From Thalassiosira profunda (Eukaryota > Bacillariophyta > Thalassiosirophyceae > Thalassiosirales > Thalassiosiraceae): DNA of 17,745 nt. The notes under the pieces are model-generated. The model had not been told where the DNA came from and searched no databases. It saw only the letters and a program-made list of their open reading frames with translations. Positions 1-8,112 of the stretch are shown piece by piece; within the stretch, counting starts at the first letter, position 1; the number at the start of each line of letters is the position of its first letter. The stretch lies in assembly GCA_036939355.1 (NCBI GenBank), contig JALLAP010001501.1, positions 1 through 17,745 of the forward strand, written 5' to 3'. Position numbers and translations under genes: made by a program.

Positions 1-224
1 TGAAGGAGGGGGAGAAGATACGGGTGTCCATCCCGCGGATACCCAACGGGGGGAGTGGCGGGGAGGACGGCGGCAGCCCGGGCGGCAGCGGGGGCGGGCC
101 GCCGGGGGCGTCGGCGGCCGCGAGGAGGAAGGAGGCGCGGAAGGCCCGTCAGGCGTCGGGGAGTGCGGGTGGTGGGGGATTTTTGAAGCCGTCGTCGAAG
201 GACACCCCTTCGCGGCTGGGGTGA
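1..224 (+). CDS. 3' end of an unidentified protein with a Gly/Ser-rich tail (partial)
   Basis: The reading frame is open from the left edge (first full codon at position 3) to a TGA at 222-224, so only the last 73 residues of a protein that starts outside the window are visible. The tail begins with a charged stretch (KEGEKIRVSIPRIPNGG), then becomes a Gly/Ser/Pro/Ala-rich low-complexity segment, a basic patch (RRKEARKARQ) and a final LKPSSKDTPSRLG. No domain can be recognised. The GTG at 24 is an internal valine codon, not a start. The strong GC bias and absence of stops support coding, but such a GC-rich stretch stays open easily, so this is a moderate call. Confidence 0.5.
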   Translation, partial: KEGEKIRVSIPRIPNGGSGGEDGGSPGGSGGGPPGASAAARRKEARKARQASGSAGGGGFLKPSSKDTPSRLG

Positions 225-1251
225 ACAGACGCCGTTATCGCATCCAACCGACGGCAAAAATCAATGTCTGTGTGCTGGCAATATCTGTTTTGTTTGGGGA
301 ATGTGTGGCATAACAAATTGCGACAAAAGCTTTCTTTCTGCTTGAAGGGGATGGATGCTGGATTCTTTAAATGCAAAATACTTGGTGGGGAGGCAAACAT
401 ACCTACCTAACAAAGAGCGCCCATCACATCAATCTGATTTCCCCGTTGTGCCCCCTCCCTCGATGGTCCAAAACAATGAACAGCCTTGCCAACAATACCA
501 ATCGCCGCCAGGCCCACGCTCGCCGCACACGGATATCCATGAACAGTATCGCCAAGCCTGTGTGCTCGCGGAGGCGTTGGTGCTGTGCCCAGTTGTAAGA
601 ACACAAAAAGTCTCTGCAAAAGAGTTGTGTCCTGCATAGATTGCACCGTCGACAACAAAAGTGATCCCTCTGCGCTGCCTCTCCTGCTCTTGACTCATGA
701 CTCGTCAGGCCGAATAACCGCATGCAGCACAAGCAGCTTTCTCAGTTCACAAGGCTTTTGCAACTTCAGTACCGCTTTCCCTTCCCTCTGACAGTGCAGG
801 TCATTCCTTCTACTAACCCTAATTCATCTCAGGTTAACCCTAAATCTTGATCGGAAAGATCTATTTAGACAAAATTACATAACGCAGCAAGGAGGAAACG
901 TGATTTGAGAGCCTAAAATAGCCTGTCCATCCTTTCACGTTTCTTCTTTCCTCTGCTTTTTTGCATCACAGTGACAGGGGGCAGGTGGCGCCGACGAGAA
1001 AGACACGGAGATTGCCATCTGCAACCCATCACCAACGCGCCACCAGAGCCTGGCGGAACCACCGGCGATGGTGATGATGAGGACCCATAAAATCAGCTAA
1101 TACAACATCGAAACACGGACCAATAGCTGATACGATTGCTTGGCTTCGCTTCCTTCAACGAGGGAATGCTCGGAGTGACTGCAACTGCATCGACCTCTCA
1201 TAAATTCACGCAACCGAACCAGAATCACCCTCAAGCAACACAGCAGAAGCA
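225..1251. other. Gene-free interval, about 1 kb
   Basis: No ORF in this stretch shows a recognisable domain. Overlapping short frames of about 70-100 codons occur on both strands between 355 and 791 without any clear winner. The base composition drops to more A/T than in the flanking genes, as expected of non-coding DNA. It should hold the 3' UTR of the left-edge gene and the promoter and leader of the gene at 1252. Two copies of TAACCCTAA lie at 814-822 and 835-843. An ATG at 1166 opens an out-of-frame upstream ORF that overlaps the next gene. No tRNA-like fold was noticed. Confidence 0.5.
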
Positions 1252-1764
1252 ATGGTGGCCGCAACAACGCTCAAGAGAAACCGCGACGAAGACGGCCCAA
1301 CCTCAAGGACCGCCGCCAAGCAAGTCACCTTCTCCGCCTCCTCCGTGATGTACGTCTACGACTCCGCGGGCGCCGACGCCCCCGCCAAGCGCCATCTCTC
1401 CTACACCGGCCACGAGCGCCGCTCCTCCATGCAGGACGCCCTCGCCGAGGCGCTCCGCCTCAAGCGGGCCCTCGGCCCCACACCCCAGCGGCGAGCCGAA
1501 GCCTCCCTCCCCGAGCCCCTGGCGCTGCGCCTCCGGGAGCGCGGCATCCCGTTCGAGGAGGTCGTGGGCCTCGAGCACCTCGTCCTCGGGCATCCGCACC
1601 GCACCCTCGAGCGCCGGGAGGCCCACATGCGGGTCATCCTGGCCGAGCAGGAGGTGCAGAAGCGGAATGGGGCGAAGGACGCGGGGGCGCTGGCCCGGCT
1701 GTCGGTCCTCCTGGCGAGGAGGCCGGCGTCGCAGGCCCGGAGCCGGGCGGCCATGGCGGCCTGA
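1252..1764 (+). CDS. Lineage-specific protein, paralogue A (VTFS / VGLEHLV family)
   Basis: 170 aa, function unknown. The start is the ATG at 1252, which has G at -3 and G at +4. Blocks in order: a basic N-terminus; VTFS at 25-28; SYTGHER at 50-56; ALAEALRLK at 63-71; EEVVGLEHLV at 102-111; a basic amphipathic helix with REAHMRVILAEQ at about 122-133; and an Arg/Ala-rich end finishing in RAAMAA. The same blocks occur in the same order in the protein encoded on the opposite strand at 2275-3075, which is the best evidence that both are real and related. No signal peptide or membrane segment is present. From memory, small diatom proteins with a V-x-F block, an S-x-x-E-like block and a G-L-E block form large families without known function; that assignment is recall, not a search. 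The two genes converge, with about 510 bp between their stops. Confidence 0.85.
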   Translation: MVAATTLKRNRDEDGPTSRTAAKQVTFSASSVMYVYDSAGADAPAKRHLSYTGHERRSSMQDALAEALRLKRALGPTPQRRAEASLPEPLALRLRERGIPFEEVVGLEHLVLGHPHRTLERREAHMRVILAEQEVQKRNGAKDAGALARLSVLLARRPASQARSRAAMAA

Positions 1765-1765
1765 G
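1739..1765 (+). repeat. Left arm of an inverted repeat at the 3' ends of the paralogue pair
   Basis: The last eight sense codons plus the stop of paralogue A match the reverse complement of 2274-2300 at 25 of 27 positions. The centre of each arm contains the palindrome GGCCATGG. The arms encode the shared C-termini RSRAAMAA and RIRAAMAA. The intervening spacer of about 508 bp shows no obvious symmetry. Confidence 0.8.
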
Positions 1766-2274
1766 GAAAGAAGTGTAGTGCTGTATTGTAGATACCGAGG
1801 AGGCTTCGAGCCTTCCACAATGGGCCCGCAGATGGGAGACGACTTAACACAAACACAATACTTAGAGAACATATCAGTCAGATGCATTGCTTTCAATACA
1901 ATAGAATGGAGAATCTAAAATATGAGTATGGTACGATACTCAGCAATTGCAAATGAAGCTCGGATGTCCAATTGTGTTGTGCACACTGTTCATGTGAGCA
2001 CCAAAATGAGCTCTAATATGCAACACCACGAAGAACTTCACGAAAGGCAATCAGGGTACCTACAGAATGTTCGATATTTTGTGAGATAGAACAGAGTGCA
2101 CTTAGCAGGTGGATGCAAGTTATACCACAGGAATTCAGACTGGCTGCTCCTACAATACCCGTGGCAGAGAATCCGAAAGCCTTCCTCTGTTCGTTTGTGC
2201 ATGCTCTCTGTCGACTGCAACCACTGTTAAGTTTGTGATAAGTGGAGAGTCTCTATGACACACTTGCAGCCCTC
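1765..2274. other. Convergent 3' intergenic region between the two paralogues
   Basis: About 510 bp of A/T-richer sequence separates the two convergent stops. It must carry both 3' UTRs and polyadenylation sites. No coding frame with support was found on either strand, and I see no tRNA or clear poly(A) motif beyond A/T-rich tracts such as 1895-1930. The two halves do not look like reverse complements of each other, so any duplication that produced the pair did not leave a visible palindrome here. Confidence 0.5.
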
Positions 2275-2300
2275 TCAGGCGGCCATGGCCGCCCGGATCC
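2274..2300 (-). repeat. Right arm of the inverted repeat at the 3' ends of the paralogue pair
   Basis: Reverse complement of 1739-1765 with 25 of 27 identical positions. It covers the final codons and stop of paralogue B. One mismatch changes Ser to Ile in the protein; the other is a silent Ala codon difference. Confidence 0.8.
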
Positions 2301-3075
2301 TCGCCCTTTTCGCCGCCTTGACCGACCGTGACGCCGCGAATCGCCCCAGCGTCTCCGTCGGATCCTCCTTTAACGCCACCATCTTCTCGAGGTGTCGCTG
2401 CTTCCCCTGCTCCTTGAGCACGGCCCGCGCGTGCGCCTTCCGGTCCCGCAGTACCTTCGACGCCGACTTGCCCCAGACGAGGTGCTCGAGGCCCACGATC
2501 TCCTCGAGGCGCAGTTCCTTTTCCTGCAGCAGGCGCCGGAAGGCATCCTTCGCGGATGCCCCGGGCGCGGACAGGACGAGTTGCTTGATCCGCAGTGCCT
2601 CCGCGAGGGCCGCGGCGCCGAAGCCCTGGCGTTCCGCTTTGCTGTAGGATTTGTCCCTGACGCAGCCCGGGTCGGGGCGGTACAGGTGCAGGCGCGACCG
2701 CTCGGAGAAGGTCACCCGCGGGCGGTGCTGACGGCCGAGGCTCTGCGACGACGAGAGCGAGAGGCGGCGCGGCCACTCCTCCGGCAGGACGTCATCATCT
2801 TCTGACACGTCTTGTGCGCACGGTGGACGGGCGGTGGGTTCGGAGCGGCACCGCCGCGGCAGGCCCGCGGGCGGCGGCGCGGGGAGGCGAAGGGCGGGCG
2901 AGAGGAAGTCGAAGCCCGCGGCGTCCGTCTCTAGCGCCGCGTCGACGACCGCGGCGGCCTCGGCCTGAGCGGCGGATAGGGAAGACGCCGACGGCTCGCC
3001 CGGGGCGTCCCACTCGTCCAGCCCCAATTGTTGGCCGCCGGGGGCGTCGTCGCTCTGGCCGTAGTGGTAGCCCAT
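2275..3075 (-). CDS. Lineage-specific protein, paralogue B (VTFS / VGLEHLV family)
   Basis: 266 aa, function unknown. The frame is open upstream to 3315, but the codon there is GTG. The first in-frame ATG is at 3075-3073, giving MGYHYGQSDD. The first 118 residues are disordered-looking (Pro, Ala, Asp and Ser rich, acidic at 91-99) and are absent from paralogue A. The shared core follows: VTFS at 121-124, SYSKAER at 143-149, ALAEALRIK at 156-164, EEIVGLEHLV at 191-200, RKAHARAVLKEQ at about 212-223, and the terminal RAAMAA at 261-266. The predicted mRNA start lies in a small hairpin (3072-3095). The neighbour at 1252 is its convergent paralogue. With no membrane segment, a soluble nuclear or cytoplasmic protein is likely, but that is inference. 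Confidence 0.85.
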   Translation of the reverse strand: MGYHYGQSDDAPGGQQLGLDEWDAPGEPSASSLSAAQAEAAAVVDAALETDAAGFDFLSPALRLPAPPPAGLPRRCRSEPTARPPCAQDVSEDDDVLPEEWPRRLSLSSSQSLGRQHRPRVTFSERSRLHLYRPDPGCVRDKSYSKAERQGFGAAALAEALRIKQLVLSAPGASAKDAFRRLLQEKELRLEEIVGLEHLVWGKSASKVLRDRKAHARAVLKEQGKQRHLEKMVALKEDPTETLGRFAASRSVKAAKRARIRAAMAA

Positions 3076-3095
3076 TGATCGATTGATCCCAATGG
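3072..3095 (-). promoter_or_regulatory. Possible hairpin over the start codon of paralogue B
   Basis: On the transcript strand CCATTG (3095-3090) pairs with CAATGG (3077-3072), followed inside by a two-base bulge, an ATC/GAT stem and a four-base loop. The start ATG is in the 3' arm. This is a predicted structure only; such short stems also arise by chance. Confidence 0.25.
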
Positions 3096-3592
3096 TTGGC
3101 CGAGTCCTCGCATTTTTTATGGAAGCATCGCCCGCCTGCCTCTCTGCTCCTTCATTCACTTTCGTGTTTGCAACGTCCGAGTAGTTCAGCAGAGCTCTTT
3201 TGGTGAGCGAATTGAGTCGGAGCGATACCGCACCGTCGACGCGCCTCCCTTCCGATGCCGCCGCCTGGCCTGGAAGAGTGAAAGGGCGGACGTGCGGCGT
3301 TGAGAAAAGGAGCACGCACAGCTCGAGGGGTGGGACATTGTGTCACGATTTCACGGCCCAAAACTGCATGCAGCCATGGTGTCTTTTGCGAAGGTGCATG
3401 TGAAGTTGAAATGAGTCATTCAGGGAGAGGTCACGTTGCAGGTATCTCTCGTCCATCTGTGGCTAAATGGCTGCAAGGATGGAGCGTTGGTACTAGACGA
3501 CCTCATAAAGAATGGTGTAATACACGTCTTACAAGTAGTTCGTTGAAGAGGGGGTAAAGCCCACGCAAGTGTTCACTCGACGTGATAGGGCT
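3076..3592. other. Intergenic region upstream of paralogue B
   Basis: About 517 bp separate the start of paralogue B from the stop of the coiled-coil gene on the same strand. The frame of paralogue B stays open as far as 3315 but contains no ATG, so this part is more likely leader or promoter. The stretch 3316-3592 has mixed composition and no supported coding frame. It should contain the promoter of paralogue B and the 3' UTR of the gene ending at 3593. No known motif could be identified. Confidence 0.45.
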
Positions 3593-6500
3593 TCAACCTC
3601 CCCTCGCTGTCCGATGGAATGCAGTGGACCGCATCTTCTCTAACCGGACCTTTCTCAGCTCCTCTCGCAAGCCGTCGTTTTCCGCCTGCAACGTGCTCAC
3701 GCGCTCGCTCGTCTTCGTCAGCCGGCGCGACGCGTCGTCGAGCGTCGATTGCAGCGCGAACACCTCCTCCCGCCTCGAGGTCTGCTCGCGCGCGAGCGAT
3801 TGCTTTGCGCGGCAGTGGCTCTCCGAGAGCGACTGGAGCTGTGAAAGAGCCGTCGAGAGGGTGTGCTCCTTGGTCGAGGCGTCGTTTGCGAGGGATAGGA
3901 GGCGTTGTCGCAGTGCGTCGTTGTCGTTGGCGCAGGAGACCAGCTCCTTTTCGACCGTGCGCTGCCTCTGGAGCAATCCCTCGTTGGTCCGTCGAAGCTC
4001 CTCCATTTCGTCTCTCTCTTCCTTTGCCAGTGTTTTGACGGCTTGCAATCGCTCTTTCAGGCCTTCGTTGACTGGTTCATTGTCGTCGCGATCCGTCCGC
4101 TGCGCCTCCAACTCGGCCTCGAGCGACGCCAGCTTTTCTCTCAAGCCTTCTTCGACGCTTCTGTGAGCATCTTTGGCCGCCTCGATATCAGCCATGAGCC
4201 CTGATGCCTTTTGCGTGGCCTCCTCCTTCAGGATCATCTCCTCCTCGAGGCGACGCTCGAGGATGGCTACCTTTTCTTTCAGCTCTCGTATCTCGCCCTC
4301 AAAGACAGCATTGGCACCCCGACCGAAGCCAAGGACCTTCTCTAGCCACATGACGCGCTCACGGAGCTTGGACGCATCGTACTCGTCGTGCGAGACGCCT
4401 CCTTCGGATTCGGGCACACTCGATGCCAATACACCGCCACCCAGGTCGCCACCTGTGACAGGATTCTCTGCCTCGCCATCGCTGTTCGAACCGATCGAGG
4501 AGCCACCGTCCAGCGCCGAGGCTATCGAGAGTATGTCGTCCCTGGCCCCAGGCCCTTGGGCTTCGGCCGTTGACTCGTTGGGTGTCTCCGTCTTTTCATC
4601 TGGAGCAGAGGAGGTTGCCCGTTGCTTCTTTCTCGATGCTAACTCACCATGGCCTTCCGATCTCGAGTCCAATATAGGACTGAGCGTCTCGGCCTCAAAT
4701 GTCAAGGCCACGGGATCAACGCGTCGAGGTGCAGGTGTCTTGCGAATTGCCGATGCCGTGGCGCCGATCGAGGCATAATTTAACTCGTGGCTCGCCCTCG
4801 ATGAGGCAAGAGGCTTGTTTGTATTCTTTGCGTCCTTTTTCTTGGCCGACTTGGCCGGGCTGGCTGCCAGTATGTTTGTCGCCACCAGCGCGCTCGCCAG
4901 GAAGCTAAACTCGAGCTGCTCGCACCGAGATTGATCCGGCTCGTCCTCCGCTGCGCTGAAATTGGGCGTGTTCTCGTCGACGACGCTGCTGCCGTTCAGA
5001 AAACTGCTGGTGGCGGTACCGCTCTGCGGAGTCAGGCAGGGCGTTCCTCTCAGGACAAGCGGCGACATCGCCTTGGGCGTCGCCTCCATTGGATTGGCTC
5101 GTCGCACCGGCTTTGCTTTCGCAGCGGAATTGCTGCCGCGTTCGGATTTGGTACAAGTGCGGCGCTGTTTCGCTTCCATCATTGGTATCGGTGATAGCGG
5201 GGGTCTCGACGACTTCGCAGTCTGCTTTGAAGCGACCTCCGGCCCTTCATCATCGCTGCCATCACTTTCGCTGCCGTGGTTGAACGTCCGCAGCATGTCG
5301 AACAAATTTGTTGCCTCCGTGCCATCCGTCGCGCCTGTTGCCGTGGTGGCGTAGCTGGGAGCAAAGCTTGGCGCCGGGGAAGAGCCGTGTAGTCTTTGGT
5401 TTTGAGACGGCGGCAGCGGAGATAACGTGTCTTTCTCTTCCTCTGTGCTCTGAGGAGATTGCACTGGGGAGAGGGCATCTAATCCACCCTCTTTCTCATT
5501 GTCGGATGTCATCTCGCTCGGAACCTGGACCAGGCACCGTCTGTCATCTATCGTGTCTGGTGGGAAGGACTCTGCTCTTTGAACGCCCGACTCAACAGAT
5601 ATTGACTTGGGTTTGGGCTCTGTTGCCACAGCGTCTCCAGATGCCTCCTTCGTCTCCTTCGGGCACTCGTTGCCCTTGCTGTCCAACTGCACCGAGCCAA
5701 TGTACGAGCTCACGGATTTGGCTTCCTTCGCCAGAGGGGACACCGAGACGGTGCTCGACGCGCCCGCGTCCGACCTGGCTTTGGAGCGGCGCAGCCACCT
5801 TCCGGCGGCGCTGCTGGCGTGGCTTCCGACGTCGCTGCGCGGTTGGCTCCCGATTTCGCTGCCCGTCCGGTGGGCACCCAGGCTGGCCCGGAGGCGCACG
5901 AACATCGCCGACGACGCCTCGCTCTCGCCGCTGCATCCGCTTCCACACGCACTCCCCATTTCCTTCGCATTGCTAGAATCAAGGCTCCGGCTGTGCATAA
6001 TTTCCAGCGCGTTCCAAAGGCATTTCTCCGTCCGCTGCTGCATCGAAGTGGCACCGCTCGTCGCTCGAAAAACGCTGGCGTCCGTTCTAGCGGGCGTCTC
6101 CTTCTGCTTTGACGCTCGGCCGTCGGCCAATCCGGCGGCGGCTATTCTGGGCGCCAGATTCACCTTGTACCTCTTGCTGATGTGACTGTTGTCTGCCGTC
6201 GCGGCGCCTACCTCTCTGGCATCCCTCTTGCCCATTCGACCAGCCGCATCACATACATCATTCCGTGCACAAGATGTGCCGTTCGCCGCAGCCGCCCTCT
6301 TCGCTCGCTCGACCGCCAAAGCCACGCCCCTGTCTTTGCTCGCCGAGCTCAAGATACTTCGCAGACCGNCTCTTCGCTCGCTCGACCGCCAAAGCCACGC
6401 CCCTGTCTTTGCTCGCCGAGCTCAAGATACTTCGCAGACCGGGGCTCTCTCGCCGCAGCTTGTTGCGGGCCAGCTTGGACTTGATCTCGTCCAAGCACTC

Positions 6501-6992
6501 CGGCGAGTGCTGGAGAGGACTGCGGTTCTCTTCGTTTCTCTTATTGCACGCCCCCCTGCTCGACAGAGAGCCGTGCGTCGATTCGGTGGAGAGCGGTCCC
6601 AACGAGGAGATGGAACTGTCGGATAAGCTGCCGTCGTCGCCACCGAGGGCCGGGGAGGCCGGCGCGGGGTAATGCCTTCGTGGCAAGGACGATGCCGATC
6701 CCGGGGTCGAGGGCCCGAGGGGGGCGCTGCTTCCAATGGACGGCCGCGTCGACGAGGGCGTGGACTGTCCCTGCCGCGGCTGATGCGGCGTGCGCGGCCG
6801 GAACGGCGTCCTGCGCGCCGAGCACGCCTCGCCACTACGACGGGGTGACGTCGGCGGCAGCATCGCGGGGCGGAAGGAAATTGTCTTGGCGGCGAGTGCC
6901 GGAGAACTGCCCGAGCGTGGTTCATTCGGGACGTTGACGATGTTGGCGTTCGTCGAGAGGGGCGACGCGCCGGCGTATCGATTGGTCGCCAT
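3593..6992 (-). CDS. Long disordered protein with C-terminal coiled coil; frame broken by an assembly duplication
   Basis: Two overlapping minus-strand frames, one running from beyond 6992 into the repeat and one ending at 3593, become a single 1108-aa frame if one copy of a 72-bp direct repeat plus the N at 6369 is dropped (coding 6992-6442 then 6368-3593, or equivalent). The ATG at 6992 sits in a strong context (CCACCATGGC); the open frame further upstream has no ATG. Residues 1 to about 850 are Ser/Pro/Ala-rich and disordered-looking, with many SP sites and acidic patches. From about 851 to 1098 there is a long heptad-type coiled coil (KLRERVMWLEKVLGF, LEEEMILKEE, LREELRKVRLEK). No enzymatic domain is recognised. 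A cytoskeletal, centrosomal or scaffold role is only an inference from architecture. The start is head-to-head with the cupin gene, 234 bp away. Confidence 0.8.
6297..6368 (+). repeat. 72-bp direct repeat, copy 1 (probable assembly artefact)
   Basis: Identical over all 72 bases to 6370-6441, with only the ambiguous base at 6369 between them. The repeat lies within coding sequence. Removing one copy plus the N (73 bases) restores one continuous reading frame, which is what unmerged overlapping contig ends would produce. Confidence 0.9.
6369..6369. other. Single ambiguous base (N), probable scaffold join
   Basis: The only N in the window, sitting exactly between two identical 72-bp blocks. This is typical of a minimal gap placed between two contigs whose overlapping ends were not collapsed. 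Confidence 0.9.
6370..6441 (+). repeat. 72-bp direct repeat, copy 2 (probable assembly artefact)
   Basis: Exact copy of 6297-6368. Read on the minus strand it encodes the segment SSASKDRGVALAVERAK, which appears in both halves of the split coiled-coil gene. Confidence 0.9.
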
Positions 6993-7226
6993 GGTGGAGT
7001 CGGCGGTGGGGTTGGCTTGCCGATTGCGTGAGGGCGCAGACAACACTGCGGCGGCGGTCGTCGACTGCAAATCTCAATCCGGCCGGGCCGAAAAAACTTG
7101 CTTCCGAACGAGGTTACTACTACCAGTTAACTACCATTACGTAAGTACGTACAATACCAGGCCTCTTTCATCTTCACACCTCACACACACACTCACACAG
7201 GCAGCGCACGCAAGCTCGTCGGCACC
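6993..7226. promoter_or_regulatory. Short bidirectional promoter region (coiled-coil gene / cupin gene)
   Basis: Only 234 bp lie between two divergent start codons, both in strong initiation contexts, so both promoters and leaders must fit here. Near the middle are two adjacent perfect palindromes, TTACGTAA (7137-7144) and GTACGTAC (7145-7152). ACGT-core palindromes are typical bZIP-factor sites in eukaryotes. A CA-rich tract (7175-7200) falls in the probable cupin leader. Function is inferred from position. Confidence 0.5.
7175..7200 (+). repeat. CA-rich simple repeat in the cupin gene leader
   Basis: Imperfect CA dinucleotide tract ending 26 bases before the cupin ATG. It is low-complexity and probably a polymorphic microsatellite in the 5' UTR. 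Confidence 0.6.
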
Positions 7227-7856
7227 ATGGCCCAATCCGCCCCCCTGCTGCGCCTCCTGCTCGCCGCCCTCCTCGCCGCCGCCGCTCTCTCGTTCTCGCG
7301 CCCTGCATCGCCCGCGCCGTCGATTTCGTCGCGCCTGTCGATCCCGCGGCAGCCATTATTTGTGCAAAGAAGAGCCGGTGCATCGCAGTCGCAGCTCGCC
7401 ATGAGCGGCAAGCCCGAGATCGAGGTGGTGTCCCAGCCGGACAAGGACTTCCTGGAGAAGAAGGGGTGAGTCATTAGTGTGTTATCGAATATCAATCATA
7501 TATCTTGCTCGTATCATATGTGCTGACCATCATCTGCTGAATCAATGCAATACACAACACACAACAAACCAATCATCATCTTGCACAACCGTCTGAATCG
7601 AATTGCAATACGCCACTACACGCAACAACACAGAGTCTTCGGTTGGGGAACGTGGGGCTGTCCCGCGTCCAAGTTCCCGTGGACCTACGGAGACAACGAA
7701 TCGTGCTACCTGCTGGCGGGAAAGGTGACTGTCACCCCAGACGATGGGCGCAAAGCGGCGACGTTTGGGAAGGGCGATTTCGTGACGTTCCCCGCCGGGA
7801 TGAGCTGCACGTGGGACGTGAGCGAGGCGGTGGAGAAGCACTTCGTGTTCTTTTGA
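7227..7856 (+). CDS. Plastid-targeted small cupin (Cupin_3/DUF861-like), one intron
   Basis: Spliced from exons 7227-7465 and 7634-7856 into a 153-aa protein. The ATG is in a near-ideal context (CACCATGG). Residues 1-22 form a hydrophobic signal peptide. Phe23 follows the likely cleavage point (ALS-FSRP), and a Ser/Arg/Pro-rich transit-like stretch runs to about residue 58, the bipartite signal that sends stramenopile proteins into the secondary plastid. The mature part is one cupin barrel, with WGCPASKFPWTY at 87-98, ESCYLLAGKVTVTPDDG at 102-118 and GKGDFVTFPAGMSCTWDV at 125-142. These closely match plant cupin_3 proteins of the plastid and cytosol as I remember them. The His metal ligands of classical cupins are absent (Cys138 where the second motif usually has His), so metal catalysis is doubtful. 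The substrate is unknown. Met59 could start a cytosolic form. Confidence 0.9.
7466..7633 (+). other. Spliceosomal intron in the cupin gene
   Basis: 168 bp with donor GTGAGT (7466-7471) and acceptor AG (7632-7633). Exon 1 ends after two bases of a Gly codon and exon 2 supplies the third, giving the junction LEKKG-VFGWGTW, which continues the conserved cupin sequence. Without splicing, the frame meets TGA at 7467. There is no clear polypyrimidine tract before the acceptor. Confidence 0.9.
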
Positions 7857-8112
7857 GCACGAGTGGGGCGGGGCGATCGCTGGTGTACTATGGGAGGAAA
7901 TAGATTTTGAGACCGAGGGCCGGCATTCGGAAGTGCGGCGAATACAGGGGTACGATATCAGCTGATTTCTTAATGAATATGTTGCCCAGGTTAAAGTCGG
8001 GCAATCATTCCTTCACCCCAAAATAGTATACACACCTCGTTCCCCCATTCGCAATTTCCTGATTCAATGTTGCTGGGACCCCTCGTAATTTACATCCGGC
8101 ACATGTCTCCAA

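Noticed and set aside
355..791. Several overlapping ORFs of about 70-100 codons on both strands in the gene-free interval
   Set aside because: Multiple frames compete, none has a domain, membrane segment pattern or good start context, and composition looks non-coding. A small gene on the minus strand (407-658) cannot be fully excluded.
1303..1896. Long minus-strand frames opposite paralogue A
   Set aside because: They are mirror frames of a GC-rich real gene, low-complexity in Arg, Gly and Pro, while the plus-strand frame has a conserved paralogue.
2392..3086. Plus-strand frames opposite paralogue B
   Set aside because: Arg/Pro-rich shadow translations of a gene supported by paralogy on the minus strand.
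3076..3315. N-terminal extension of paralogue B to 3315
   Set aside because: The codon at 3315 is GTG and no ATG exists in frame until 3075.
3582..6112. Plus-strand frames of 100-220 codons opposite the coiled-coil gene
   Set aside because: They are Ser/Arg-rich antisense shadows; the minus strand keeps one frame for more than 900 codons with a heptad pattern.
6993..7070. N-terminal extension of the coiled-coil gene to 7070
   Set aside because: The codon at 7070 is TTG; the first ATG, at 6992, has a strong eukaryotic context.
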